From the NCBI RefSeq assembly GCF_011299595.1, contig NZ_CP049867.1:3596001-3660000 (forward strand): a stretch of 64,000 nucleotides of DNA. Direction: 5' to 3'. The notes below the pieces were generated by a model. The model had not been told where the DNA came from. It saw only the letters and a program-made list of their open reading frames with translations, and did no database searches. Origin of the DNA: Nocardioides sp. HDW12B. Lineage in GTDB: Bacteria; Actinomycetota; Actinomycetes; Propionibacteriales; Nocardioidaceae. Positions within the stretch are counted from its first letter, which is position 1; each line of letters opens with the position of its first letter. The translations under genes were made by a program, and so were the position numbers. This document shows, piece by piece, positions 6,933 to 14,932 of the stretch.

Positions 6933-8947
6933 AGCAGCTCCTCCGGTACGTCGACGTGCCTCGACCGGGCCCACTCGCCCAGTCCCTTCGCCTGCGGGTC
7001 GAACCGGCTGCTCGCCGCCACGCCCTCGCCCAGCAGTCCCCGGACCACGACATTCACCCCGCCCAGGTTGGGCAGTGCGAACACCTCGACCTCCAGCCCC
7101 TCGGCCTCCGGCAGCAGCCCCCGGACCCACTCCGGCGTCACCGTCCCCAGCAACCACTCGGTCCTCGGTCCCGCCAACGGGTGGTCCTGGCTGACCCACA
7201 GCCCCAGGTTCGCGTCCCCACCCTTGTCCCCGCTCCGCGCGTGAACGAGTCGACCGAGGGGGACTTTCACGGTCGGGAGGGGGGTGCGCGCCGCGGCGGC
7301 GGAGTCCGCCTCCGGGCCCAACCACCCTCTCCGCTCCTCCGTCGCTGCGAGGGGGCCAGGCCCATCCACGGTCCCGGAGGCGGGCTCCGCCGCCCCGTCG
7401 CGCACGTCCCTGCCCGCGTCGCGCGCCTCGCTCGAGGTGGGCGCTGAGCCGCCCGGCACCGACGGGGTCTCCGGGACCCCCGGGGCGACCGTGGATGGGA
7501 CTGGCCCCCCTGGAGCGACGGAGGAGCGGAAGGGGTGGTTGGGCGCACCGGGGGTCCCGGCGACCGCGGCGGGGACGGACCGGGACCCTCCCGACGCGAC
7601 CGACGCGACCGGGTCGATGACCTCGGTGGAGCCGTCGTGGTGGTGGACGGTGTGGGTGACGGCCGTGGCGGGGACGTAGCCGGGCTTGTAGATGCCGTAG
7701 GGGGTGGCCGGCGCCGGGGGTGTCGTGAGGGTGAAGCCGGGATAGGAGGCCAGGGCGAGCTCGACGAGGGGGGCGGTGAAGGCCTTGCCGGCGTTGGACG
7801 CGTCGGGGTCGCGGACGGAGACGCGGAGGCGGGCGCTGGCGGCCTCCTGGGTGTCGGCGTCCGGGTGGTCGGTGCGGGCGAGGGCCCAGTCGAGCGAGGC
7901 GACGGTGGTGCCGGCGGCGGCCCAGGCGGCCTCGACCTGGCGGCGCACCCAGGCGGACTTGGCCTCGATGTCGAGGCCGGTGAGGACCAGCTCCATCTGG
8001 TTGCGGAAGCCGCCGAGGTGGTTGAGGCAGACCTTGAGGGTGGCGGGCGGGGCGGAGCCCCGGACGCCGCTGACGGCGACCCGGTCGGGGCCGGCGGGGG
8101 CGAGCTCGATCGAGTCGAGGTGGGTGGTGACGTCGGGGCCGAGGTAGGCGGTGGACTGGATCTCGTAGACCAGCTGGGCGGTGACCGTGTCGACGGTGAC
8201 GAGACCGCCGGTGCCGTCGTGCTTGGTGATCACCGAGGAGCCGTCGGCGGCGATCTCGGCGACCGGGAAGCCGAGGGGGGTCTCCGCGCGGCCGGTGTCG
8301 AGGAGGGCGTGGAAGCCGCTGAAGTTGCCGCCGGTGGCCTGGGCACCGCACTCGATGACGTGGCCGGCGACGACGGCCCCGGCGAGCTCGTCGTACGACG
8401 TGGGGGTCCAGCCGAAGTGGGAGACGGCCGGGCCGACGACGACCGAGGCGTCGGTGACACGGCCGGTGACGACGACGTCGGCGCCACGGTCGAGGGCGGC
8501 GGCGATGCCGAAGGCGCCCAGGTAGGCGTTGGCGGTGAGCGGGGAGCCGTCGGCGTCGAGGCCGAGCTCGGCGGCCCGGTCGATGAGGTTGTCGCCGTCG
8601 ACCCACGCGATGCGCGGGCTGAGGCCCTGGGCGGCGGCGACCTCGGTGAGGCGGGCGGCGAGGCCGGCGGGGTTGAGCCCGCCGGCGTTGGCGACGAGGC
8701 GGACGCCGCGCTCGAGGGCGAGCCCGAGGCAGTCCTCGGCCTGGCGCACGAAGGTCCGGGCGTAGCCGAGGGCGGGGTCCTTCATCTGGTCGCGGCCGAG
8801 GATGAGCATCGTGAGCTCGGCGAGGTAGTCGCCGGTGAGCACGTCGAGCTCGCCGCCCTCGAGCATCTCGCGCATGGCCGAGAGCCGGTCGCCGTAGAAG
8901 CCCGAGCAGTTGCCGACCCGCAGCGGGCGGGCGGCAGGCGCGCTCAC
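6929..8947 (-). CDS. Acyclic terpene utilisation AtuA family protein (DUF1446) with an expanded repeat-rich linker
   Basis: 672 residues from a GTG at 8947 that overlaps the previous stop (GTGA). The N-terminal AtuA/DUF1446 domain starts LRVGNCSGFYGDR and includes GDYLAELTMLILGRDQ, VANAGGLNP and VVTGRVTDAS. The small C-terminal domain begins VPLGRLVHARSGDKGGDANLGLW. AtuA is needed for terpenoid acid growth in Pseudomonas, but its chemistry is not established. Between the domains (about residues 440-560) is a Pro/Ala/Gly-rich stretch made largely of two opposed copies of a 58-bp repeat, making the protein some 80-100 residues longer than usual. The M. tuberculosis counterpart by order would be Rv0976c. 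Confidence 0.88.
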   Translation of the reverse strand: MSAPAARPLRVGNCSGFYGDRLSAMREMLEGGELDVLTGDYLAELTMLILGRDQMKDPALGYARTFVRQAEDCLGLALERGVRLVANAGGLNPAGLAARLTEVAAAQGLSPRIAWVDGDNLIDRAAELGLDADGSPLTANAYLGAFGIAAALDRGADVVVTGRVTDASVVVGPAVSHFGWTPTSYDELAGAVVAGHVIECGAQATGGNFSGFHALLDTGRAETPLGFPVAEIAADGSSVITKHDGTGGLVTVDTVTAQLVYEIQSTAYLGPDVTTHLDSIELAPAGPDRVAVSGVRGSAPPATLKVCLNHLGGFRNQMELVLTGLDIEAKSAWVRRQVEAAWAAAGTTVASLDWALARTDHPDADTQEAASARLRVSVRDPDASNAGKAFTAPLVELALASYPGFTLTTPPAPATPYGIYKPGYVPATAVTHTVHHHDGSTEVIDPVASVASGGSRSVPAAVAGTPGAPNHPFRSSVAPGGPVPSTVAPGVPETPSVPGGSAPTSSEARDAGRDVRDGAAEPASGTVDGPGPLAATEERRGWLGPEADSAAAARTPLPTVKVPLGRLVHARSGDKGGDANLGLWVSQDHPLAGPRTEWLLGTVTPEWVRGLLPEAEGLEVEVFALPNLGGVNVVVRGLLGEGVAASSRFDPQAKGLGEWARSRHVDVPEELL
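7316..7373. repeat. Inverted repeat arm 1 (58 bp) within the AtuA-family gene
   Basis: Matches the reverse complement of 7487-7544 at 52 of 58 positions. It encodes part of the inter-domain linker (about residues 525-544) without breaking the frame. Confidence 0.9.
7487..7544. repeat. Inverted repeat arm 2 (58 bp) within the AtuA-family gene
   Basis: Opposite-orientation partner of 7316-7373, 113 bp away. It encodes linker residues about 468-487. Both copies stay in frame although read in opposite directions, so the two peptides differ. Confidence 0.9.
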
Positions 8948-9741
8948 GCGGCTCCCTGCGGGGCACGTCCGCTGCCGGAGGGGCCGGCGAAGGCCTGGGC
9001 GACGTCGAGCCAGCGGTCGGCGTCGGGGCCGACGGCCGTCAGGGCGAGGTCGTCGCGGTGCCGGCGCTGGGTCACCAGCAGGGCGAAGTCCCACGCCGGA
9101 CCGGTGACGTGCTGGTCCGCGGCGGCGTCGCCGTACTCCCACCGCTCGCCGCCCGGCGCGGTCAGGCTCACGTGGACCGGCGCCTGCGGCACCTCGAGCC
9201 CGGCGTTGGCGAAGGCGAAGCCCCGGGTCCGGACCCCGATGTGCACGACGTGGCGGACCCGGTCGTGCGGCTCGACGGCGACCCCGAGGGCCTCGGCGAC
9301 GTCGAGGCCGTGGGCCCAGGTCTCCATGAAACGCGCGCTGGCCATGGACGGCCCTCCCATCGGGGGACCGAACCACGGCATCTTCTCGCCCGACGGGTGG
9401 TCGCTGAGGACCTGGGCCAGCCGCTGGCGGCCGGCCCGCCAGCGGGTGAGGAGCTCCTCGGACGGCAGCCGCCCGAGGCGCAGCGCCTCGGCGTCGACGA
9501 AGCCGTCGGGGTCCTCGATCGCCCGCAGCACGTAGCCGTCCCACGCCGCCTTGTCGGTGGCGGCCGCCACGGCGACCTCGTCGGTCCAGGCCAGGTGCGC
9601 CACCGAGGTGGCGACGTCCCACCCCTCGGCCGGGGTCGGGGTGCGCCAGCCCGCGTCGTCGAGGTCGGCGACCAGCGCGTCGAGGGCGTCGCCCTCCACG
9701 GCGAGGTCGGCGAGGATCGGCAGGGTCTTGGGGTCGGTCAC
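8944..9741 (-). CDS. TIGR03084-type DinB-like metal-binding protein
   Basis: A 265-residue protein of the DinB/mycothiol-dependent maleylpyruvate isomerase superfamily, closest to the group named TIGR03084. It has the typical opening TPAEGWDVATSVAHLAWTDE, in which the helix histidine is a likely metal ligand, and FMETWAHGLDVAEAL, whose WxHG carries the next ligand. A C-terminal SCP2-like half follows. Members are often found beside acyl-CoA genes in actinobacteria, but no reaction is assigned. Start ATG 9741 overlaps the TetR stop (ATGA). A thiol-dependent isomerase or hydrolase step is possible but unproven. Confidence 0.75.
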   Translation of the reverse strand: MTDPKTLPILADLAVEGDALDALVADLDDAGWRTPTPAEGWDVATSVAHLAWTDEVAVAAATDKAAWDGYVLRAIEDPDGFVDAEALRLGRLPSEELLTRWRAGRQRLAQVLSDHPSGEKMPWFGPPMGGPSMASARFMETWAHGLDVAEALGVAVEPHDRVRHVVHIGVRTRGFAFANAGLEVPQAPVHVSLTAPGGERWEYGDAAADQHVTGPAWDFALLVTQRRHRDDLALTAVGPDADRWLDVAQAFAGPSGSGRAPQGAA

Positions 9742-10373
9742 GAGGTGCCCTCACGTCGAGTGGTCGGGTCGGGGCGGCGGATGGTCGCCTCGATGGTGTC
9801 GGCCCAGTGGTCGAGGATGCGCTCGCGGCGCGCCAGGTCGTCCGCGACCAGGGTGGCCAGCCCGAGGCCACGCATGAGGTCGAGCGTGGCCTGGACGAGC
9901 TCACGGTTGCCGGGCAGCGACTCGTCGACGGCGAGCGCGTCGACGGTCGAGCGGTGGGTGGCGCGACCGACGCGGGTCTCGAGGTCGGCGACCGCCTCCC
10001 GCAGCGCGACGTCGGTGCGGGCGGCCATCCACAGCTCGGCGGCGGCGACGAAGAGCGGCCCGGTGAACAGGTCGGCCAGGACCCCGAGGACGGCGCGGGT
10101 GCGCCCCCCGCCGGTCGGCAGCTCGGCGGTCCGCGCCAGCACCTCCTCACGCCGTACGGCGGTCAGGTGCTCGACCGCCGCCAGCACCAGGTCGTTCTTG
10201 GTCGGGAAGTGGTGGAGCTGGGCCCCCCGGCTGACGCCGGCCCGCTGGGAGACGAGCGTGGTCGACGTCCCGCTCCAGCCGTGCTCGACCAGGCACTCGA
10301 CGCAGGCCTCGAGGAGGCGCTGCCGCATGGCGCGCGTGCGCTGCTCCTGCGGCACGCGCACGGTCGTCGGCAT
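9738..10373 (-). CDS. TetR-family regulator heading the acyl-CoA operon
   Basis: 211 residues from ATG 10373. The N-terminal helix-turn-helix reads LVSQRAGVSRGAQLHHFPTKNDLVLAAVEHL, written here as two adjoining parts: LVSQRAGVSRGAQLHHF and PTKNDLVLAAVEHL. The C-terminal ligand domain is unassigned. A TTG at 10409 is in frame but sits inside the palindrome proposed as operator, so the ATG is preferred. As first gene of the run it probably represses its own operon and responds to an acyl-CoA intermediate; this is inference from position. Confidence 0.85.
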   Translation of the reverse strand: MPTTVRVPQEQRTRAMRQRLLEACVECLVEHGWSGTSTTLVSQRAGVSRGAQLHHFPTKNDLVLAAVEHLTAVRREEVLARTAELPTGGGRTRAVLGVLADLFTGPLFVAAAELWMAARTDVALREAVADLETRVGRATHRSTVDALAVDESLPGNRELVQATLDLMRGLGLATLVADDLARRERILDHWADTIEATIRRPDPTTRREGTS

Positions 10374-10402
10374 GGCGGTCACTCTGCCCGCCACCAAACA
10401 AA

Positions 10403-10414
10403 CAGTCAAGACTG
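10403..10414. promoter_or_regulatory. Candidate TetR operator, CAGTC-AA-GACTG
   Basis: A perfect 5-bp inverted repeat with 2-bp spacer, flanked by imperfect AAACAA/TTGTTT extensions. It lies 30 bp upstream of the regulator's ATG and in the only AT-rich patch of this intergenic region. Confidence 0.5.
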
Positions 10415-10437
10415 ATTGTTTCCAGTCCGGGTTTTAC

Positions 10438-10467
10438 TCGACGCGGGGAGCAGGCCTTTCCTAGAAT
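10438..10467 (+). promoter_or_regulatory. Candidate promoter for the GAF sensor kinase
   Basis: TCGACG at 10438-10443 and TAGAAT at 10462-10467, spaced 18 bp, in front of a purine-rich AGGGGG at 10511 and the GTG at 10528. Predicted 5' leader about 53 nt. Confidence 0.4.
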
Positions 10468-10527
10468 GGCTTGAACCCCATGCGCTCGGGAGGCGCGCCG
10501 GGGAAACGACAGGGGGCAGTCATCAGC

Positions 10528-12156
10528 GTGACCCTCCATGGCGTCGACCGACGGCTGCACCACGTGCTGCAGCGGTTGCCGCGCATCCTGCGCAGCGACC
10601 GCGCTCCGCGCGCCGTGCTGCGCGAGATCGCCGCGACCGCCCGTGAGCTCTGCGAGTCCGACTACGCATTCGCGGCCCTGCTCGACGAGGAACGCGGCTT
10701 CTCCGCCATCGGCTCCAGCGGCCTGCCTGCGGAGCTCGAGGAGCTGCTGACCTCGCACCCGGCACTGCTGCGGGCCCGCGCGGCGGTGCTCGAGCAGGAG
10801 GGCACGGTCCGGCTGTCGCTGGAGGCGATCGAGGTCCCTGCCTCACGCACCGGCGAGACGGGTCGACGCTCGGCGGTCACCTTCGGCGAGCTCATGGCGG
10901 TCCGGCTGCGGGCCGGCGTGCGCACCGTCGGCATCGTCGTGCTCGCCAACCGCCCCGGTGCCGGCCCCCTGGGACCGGAGGCGGACGAGCTGCTCGCCGA
11001 GCTCGGACGGGCGCTGGGCTCGGCGATGGACAACGCGCTGCTGCTGCGCGAGGTGCTGCACGCCCGGCGGTGGATGCGGGCGGCGACCACGCTGACCCAG
11101 CAGCTGCTCGGTGACGAGATCGACGAGCCGCTGCGTGAGGTCTCCGAGCGGGCGATGGACCTCGCGGGGGCCGACTTCACGATCGTCGCCCTCATCCAGG
11201 GCACCCACATGCACGTCCAGCACGTCAGCGGGCTCGACGACAACGACAGCCTGAGCAACCGGGTCGTGACCCTGCCGGACAGCACCGAGATGGAGACCCT
11301 GCGCCGCGGCGACGCCCTGGTCTACGGCGACCTGTCCCAGGTGAGCGCGGCGCTGTTCGAGGGCGTCGACACCAGCACCTTCGGACCCGCCCTGGTCATC
11401 CCCCTCATCGGCGCGGAGAGCCTGACCGGGGTGCTGCTGCTCGGCCGTCTCCAGGACGGTCAGACCTTCAGCCACTCCGAGCTCGACCTGGCCTCGGCCT
11501 TCGCCGCGCAGGCCTCGGTGGCGCTCGAGCTCGAGTCGGCCCGCCAGGTCCAGGAGAAGCTCCTGCTGGTCGAGGAGCGCGACCGCATCGCCCGCGACCT
11601 GCACGACCACGTCGTGCAGCGCCTGTTCGCCACCGGGCTCTCGCTGCACGGGGTGGTCAACCAGCTCGAGGGTGACCAGCAGCAGCGGGTGTCCGACGCG
11701 ATGTTCGCCATCGACGAGACCATCCGCCAGATCCGCAACACGATCCTGACGCTCAAATCGTCGGGCGGGGACTCGGTGTCACTGACCGACATGGTCACCG
11801 ACATCGCCGACGAGGCCGCGCGCTTGCTCGGCTTCGCGCCGATCCTCGCCCTCGACCCCGGCCTCCGCTCGGTGCGGGGAGCGCTCGCCGACGACATGGC
11901 CGCCTGCGTCCGCGAGGCGCTGAGCAACGTCGTGCGCCACGCCGGCGCCACCCAGGTGATCATCAAGGCCAGCGTGCACCTCGGCCAGCTCGAGCTCAGC
12001 GTGGCCGACGACGGCGTCGGCATCGTCAGCAACCGGCGCAGTGGCCTGGGCAACCTCGACAAGCGCGCCCGCAACCACGGCGGCACCATGCACCTCGACT
12101 CCACGCCGGGTCACGGCTCGACCCTGACGTGGCGGGTCCCGGTCATCCCGGCCTGA
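10528..12156 (+). CDS. GAF-domain sensor histidine kinase (DevS/DosT-like architecture)
   Basis: A cytosolic 542-residue kinase with two GAF domains (about residues 30-175 and 190-335), then a HisKA_3 dimerisation helix with the phospho-accepting His359 in RDLHDHVVQRLF, and an HATPase domain (VREALSNVVRHAG, VADDGVGI). This layout is that of DevS/DosT/NreB kinases, whose GAFs sense redox, O2, NO or CO; whether this one binds haem is not evident. GTG 10528 is chosen because AGGGGG lies 11 nt upstream; ATG 10480 is in frame but has no ribosome binding site. No response regulator is adjacent, so its partner is encoded elsewhere. Confidence 0.88.
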   Translation: MTLHGVDRRLHHVLQRLPRILRSDRAPRAVLREIAATARELCESDYAFAALLDEERGFSAIGSSGLPAELEELLTSHPALLRARAAVLEQEGTVRLSLEAIEVPASRTGETGRRSAVTFGELMAVRLRAGVRTVGIVVLANRPGAGPLGPEADELLAELGRALGSAMDNALLLREVLHARRWMRAATTLTQQLLGDEIDEPLREVSERAMDLAGADFTIVALIQGTHMHVQHVSGLDDNDSLSNRVVTLPDSTEMETLRRGDALVYGDLSQVSAALFEGVDTSTFGPALVIPLIGAESLTGVLLLGRLQDGQTFSHSELDLASAFAAQASVALELESARQVQEKLLLVEERDRIARDLHDHVVQRLFATGLSLHGVVNQLEGDQQQRVSDAMFAIDETIRQIRNTILTLKSSGGDSVSLTDMVTDIADEAARLLGFAPILALDPGLRSVRGALADDMAACVREALSNVVRHAGATQVIIKASVHLGQLELSVADDGVGIVSNRRSGLGNLDKRARNHGGTMHLDSTPGHGSTLTWRVPVIPA

Positions 12157-12176
12157 CACGCAGCCCGGTGGAGGGC

Positions 12177-12386
12177 TCAGCCCTCGAGGCGGTTCTCCTC
12201 CGAGGCACGCCGTGCCGCCTCGCGGATCTCGAACATCTCGGTGGCGAACTCCCCGACCGCCCGCGCGACGTCCCGCACGGCGGTCGTGAGGATCCCGGAC
12301 ACCGCAGCCACCGTCTCGGCTCCCGCCTCGACGGTGTGCTGCAGGGCGTCCTTGGCGATCTCGGCGCGCGACAGGTGGTCGTTCAT
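12177..12386 (-). CDS. Small helical protein of unknown function
   Basis: 69 residues from ATG 12386, preceded by GAGAGG. It is mostly one predicted amphipathic helix (ALQHTVEAGAETVAAVSGIL followed by AVGEFATEMFEIREAARRA), Ala/Glu rich, with no cysteine, signal or membrane segment. It ends 20 bp from the kinase stop in convergent orientation, and its start is 35 bp or so upstream of nothing else on this strand, so it is a single-gene unit. Not recognised; a phasin-like or cell-envelope-associated helical protein is possible but unsupported. Confidence 0.6.
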   Translation of the reverse strand: MNDHLSRAEIAKDALQHTVEAGAETVAAVSGILTTAVRDVARAVGEFATEMFEIREAARRASEENRLEG

Positions 12387-12399
12387 CGGGCCAAGCCTC

Positions 12400-13632
12400 T
12401 CAGACCGCGACAGAGCCGGCACCGGCGTCCGCAGTCCGGTCGGTCGTCGCAGCGCTGCGGTTGAGGAAGCGCAGCGGGGTGACCGAGGCCAGCTTCTGGC
12501 GGCTCTCCCGCGGCGGGAGCGCGAGCCTGAAGATCTTGGCCGCCACCGAGCCGAGCTGCTGGCGCAGCGACCCGGTGTTGTAGTCCAGGCCGTACTTCTC
12601 GCACAGCGCCTGGACCTCGGGCGCGATCTCGGGGTAGCGGCGCGCTGGGATGTCGGGGAACAGGTGGTGCTCGATCTGGTGCGACAGGTTGCCGGTCAGC
12701 ACGTGGAACAGCTTGCTGCCGGTGATGTTGGCCGAGCCCAGCAGCTGGCGGTAGTACCACCCGCCCTGGGTCTCCTCCTCGGTCTCGTCGATCGAGAAGC
12801 TCTCGACCCCGGCCGGGAAGTGCCCGCAGAAGATGATGTTGAACGTCCAGATGTTGCGGATCAGGTTGGCCGTCGCGTTGCCGGCCAGCGTCAGCGGGAA
12901 CAGCGGCCCGGTGAGCGCGGGGAAGAGCAGGTAGTCCTTGAGCGTCTGGCTGCGGACCTTGCGGATCATCCCGCGGTGCAGGTGCTTGGTGTCCTTCCAG
13001 CTGCGCTTGCCCGCGACGATGTTCTCCACCTCGAGGTCGTGCAGGAGCACGCCCCACTGGAAGAAGGTCATGAGCAGGAAGGCGTAGACCGGGTTGCCCA
13101 GGTAGTAGGGCTTCCACGCCTGGTCCTCGTCCATGCGCAGGATGCCGTAGCCGATGTCACGGTCCTTGCCCAGGATGTTGGTGTAGGTGTGGTGGATGTA
13201 GTTGTGGGAGTACTTCCACTGCTCGCTGGGGCACACGGTGTCCCACTCGTACATGCGCGAGTTCAGGCCCGGGTCACCCATCCAGTCGTACTGGCCGTGC
13301 ATGACGTTGTGGCCGATCTCCATGTTGTCGAGGATCTTGGAGACGCTGAGCGCACCGACCGCCAGCGGCCAGGCCGGCGGCAGGTAGAACAGCGCGCGGC
13401 CCGCGCCCTCGAAGGCCCGCTGGGCCTTGACGATGCCGCGGATGTAGTCGGCGTCCGCCTGCCCGAGGTCGGCGACCACGCGCTGGCGGATCTCGTCCAG
13501 CTCGCGGCCGAACTCCTCGAGCTGCTCGGGGCTGAGCCGGTAGGGGCCGTGCCCGATGGTGCGGACGTCGGCCTCGGTGCCGGCCTCGGTGGTGGGGGTC
13601 GTGGTGTCGGGGTTCTCGACGGTCGTGGTCAT
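12400..13632 (-). CDS. Membrane acyl-CoA/fatty acid desaturase (DesA3-like)
   Basis: A 410-residue di-iron membrane desaturase. Three histidine boxes are visible: His108-NVMH-112, HNYIHH ending at 148, and QIEHHLFP with His322-His323. Hydrophobic spans lie around residues 82-102, 183-198 and 235-275. The enzyme would make monounsaturated acyl chains (probably delta-9 from stearoyl-CoA) at the cytoplasmic membrane, taking electrons from the reductase encoded just upstream, as DesA3 does with Rv3230c in mycobacteria. It shares a transcript with the reductase (65-bp gap) and is probably repressed by the divergent FabR-like protein. Confidence 0.93.
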   Translation of the reverse strand: MTTTVENPDTTTPTTEAGTEADVRTIGHGPYRLSPEQLEEFGRELDEIRQRVVADLGQADADYIRGIVKAQRAFEGAGRALFYLPPAWPLAVGALSVSKILDNMEIGHNVMHGQYDWMGDPGLNSRMYEWDTVCPSEQWKYSHNYIHHTYTNILGKDRDIGYGILRMDEDQAWKPYYLGNPVYAFLLMTFFQWGVLLHDLEVENIVAGKRSWKDTKHLHRGMIRKVRSQTLKDYLLFPALTGPLFPLTLAGNATANLIRNIWTFNIIFCGHFPAGVESFSIDETEEETQGGWYYRQLLGSANITGSKLFHVLTGNLSHQIEHHLFPDIPARRYPEIAPEVQALCEKYGLDYNTGSLRQQLGSVAAKIFRLALPPRESRQKLASVTPLRFLNRSAATTDRTADAGAGSVAV

Positions 13633-13697
13633 GTCGCTTCCTTTCGCTGGGTGGAGCGGAGTGAGCGGAACGTGCGGGTGGTGGTGGGTGGGGCCGG

Positions 13698-14762
13698 TCA
13701 GAGGTCGACGACGCAGTCGCCGACCGGGGCCGAGACGCAGATGCGGACGTCCTCGTCGGGCTGAGACGACTCCTCGCCGGTGCGGACGTTGCGCACGGTG
13801 CCCTCGCTCTTGCGCGAGACGCAGGAGAAGCAGATCCCCATGCGGCAGCCGTACTCGGGCGTCAGACCCAGGGCCTCGGCCTGCTCCAGCAGGGTGACGC
13901 CGGTGTTCTCCGACTCGAGGTCGGCGTCGGCGAAGCGGGTGCGGCCCTCGACGCCCTCGAGCGGCTGCAGGCTGGAGGTCTTGAAGTACTCCACCCGCAG
14001 CCGCGGGTTCTCGTCGTAGGTCTCCTGGACCTTCTCGATGAGGCCGGCGGGCCCGCACGCCCAGGTGTCCACCTCGGCGTGCTCCGGGAGGATCCGGGCG
14101 AGCTCCTCGGTGCTGTAGAACGCGTCCGTGCCCGAGTCGGGGTGGAGCAGGTGGACCTTGACGTGCGGCGGGAGCTCGGCGAGCTCCTCGGCGTAGATCT
14201 GGTGGTCGGGCGACTGGGCGTAGTGCACGAACGTGATGCGGCCGCCGTACCCGCGGCGCAGCAGCGTCCGCAGGTGCGACATGACCGGGGTGATGCCCGA
14301 GCCGCCGGAGATCAGCAGGACCTGGCTCGGGAGCGGGTTCGGCAGGGTGAAGTCGCCCTCGGCCTGCGAGAGGTTGATGACGTCGCCGACGCGGGCCTCG
14401 CGCACCAGGTGCTTGCTGACCTGGCCCTCGGGGTTGGCGCGCACGGTCAGGGTGATCAGGTCGCCGGGGCCGGACTCGGGCGAGGAGACTGAGAAGCAGC
14501 GCGTACGACGTGCCCCGTCGACCTCGACGCCGACCTGGACGTACTGGCCGGACTCGTGGCCCTTCCAGCCGCGGGAGGGCTTGAGGGTGAGGGTGGCCAC
14601 CGGCTCGCCGGCGCGGGTCTCCCGGGTGATGGCGACGACCTGGGCCTTGACGTCGTGGACGACCCACATGGGGTTGGCCAGCTCGAGGTAGCGGTCGACT
14701 CCGTGCGGAGCGGTCAGGGCGGCCACGACGGGTGACCGGAGAAGGCTCTGGGTCAGGCTCAT
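13698..14762 (-). CDS. Ferredoxin-NAD(P)H reductase with C-terminal 2Fe-2S domain, electron donor for the desaturase
   Basis: 354 residues. The FAD-binding part has RCFSVSSPES, the NAD(P)H-binding part has LLISGGSGITPVMSHLR and ACGPAGLIEKV, and the C-terminal plant-type ferredoxin domain has YGCRMGICFSC plus the later VRICVS cysteine. This fused layout matches Rv3230c, the partner of DesA3. ATG 14762 has AGGAG 8 nt upstream; longer in-frame starts would run through the operator region. It is first in a two-gene unit with the desaturase and supplies its electrons. Confidence 0.92.
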   Translation of the reverse strand: MSLTQSLLRSPVVAALTAPHGVDRYLELANPMWVVHDVKAQVVAITRETRAGEPVATLTLKPSRGWKGHESGQYVQVGVEVDGARRTRCFSVSSPESGPGDLITLTVRANPEGQVSKHLVREARVGDVINLSQAEGDFTLPNPLPSQVLLISGGSGITPVMSHLRTLLRRGYGGRITFVHYAQSPDHQIYAEELAELPPHVKVHLLHPDSGTDAFYSTEELARILPEHAEVDTWACGPAGLIEKVQETYDENPRLRVEYFKTSSLQPLEGVEGRTRFADADLESENTGVTLLEQAEALGLTPEYGCRMGICFSCVSRKSEGTVRNVRTGEESSQPDEDVRICVSAPVGDCVVDL

Positions 14763-14789
14763 GGATCGGCTCCTGGAAACGGGTTCTTG

Positions 14790-14807
14790 GGTGTACAAAC
14801 GTTCACT
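14790..14807 (-). promoter_or_regulatory. FabR/DesT-type operator in front of the reductase-desaturase operon
   Basis: The minus strand reads AGTGAACGTTTGTACACC. This is close to the DesT operator of Pseudomonas as I recall it, AGTGAACGCTTGTTCACT. It overlaps a plausible promoter (TTGCAC at 14818-14813 and TACACC 18 bp on), so binding would block transcription. Confidence 0.6.
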
Positions 14808-14888
14808 GAAAGTGTGCAAAAAGGGACGGCGGTGGGTCAAGGTCGTGGCTGCGTGAGCCTGGACACGGGCGCCTCGACGTTTGGATTC

Positions 14889-14906
14889 AGTGAGCACACG
14901 TGCACG
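14889..14906 (+). promoter_or_regulatory. Second FabR/DesT-like operator, in front of the regulator gene
   Basis: AGTGAGCACACGTGCACG shares AGTGA at one end and a GTNCAC half-site at the other with the operator at 14790-14807. It lies over the -35 region of the likely leaderless promoter of the regulator (TAGGGT at 14921-14926, GTG at 14933), which suggests autoregulation. Confidence 0.45.
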
Positions 14907-14932
14907 GGAAGGAGTCTGGTTAGGGTGGCGCG

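Noticed and set aside
10471-10527. Longer N-terminus for the GAF kinase starting at TTG 10471 or ATG 10480
   Set aside because: The -10 hexamer at 10462 predicts transcription starting near 10474, and only GTG 10528 has a purine-rich ribosome site.
14763-14897. Extra N-terminal 45 residues of the ferredoxin reductase
   Set aside because: That extension would translate through the operator and promoter and has no ribosome site; ATG 14762 has AGGAG.
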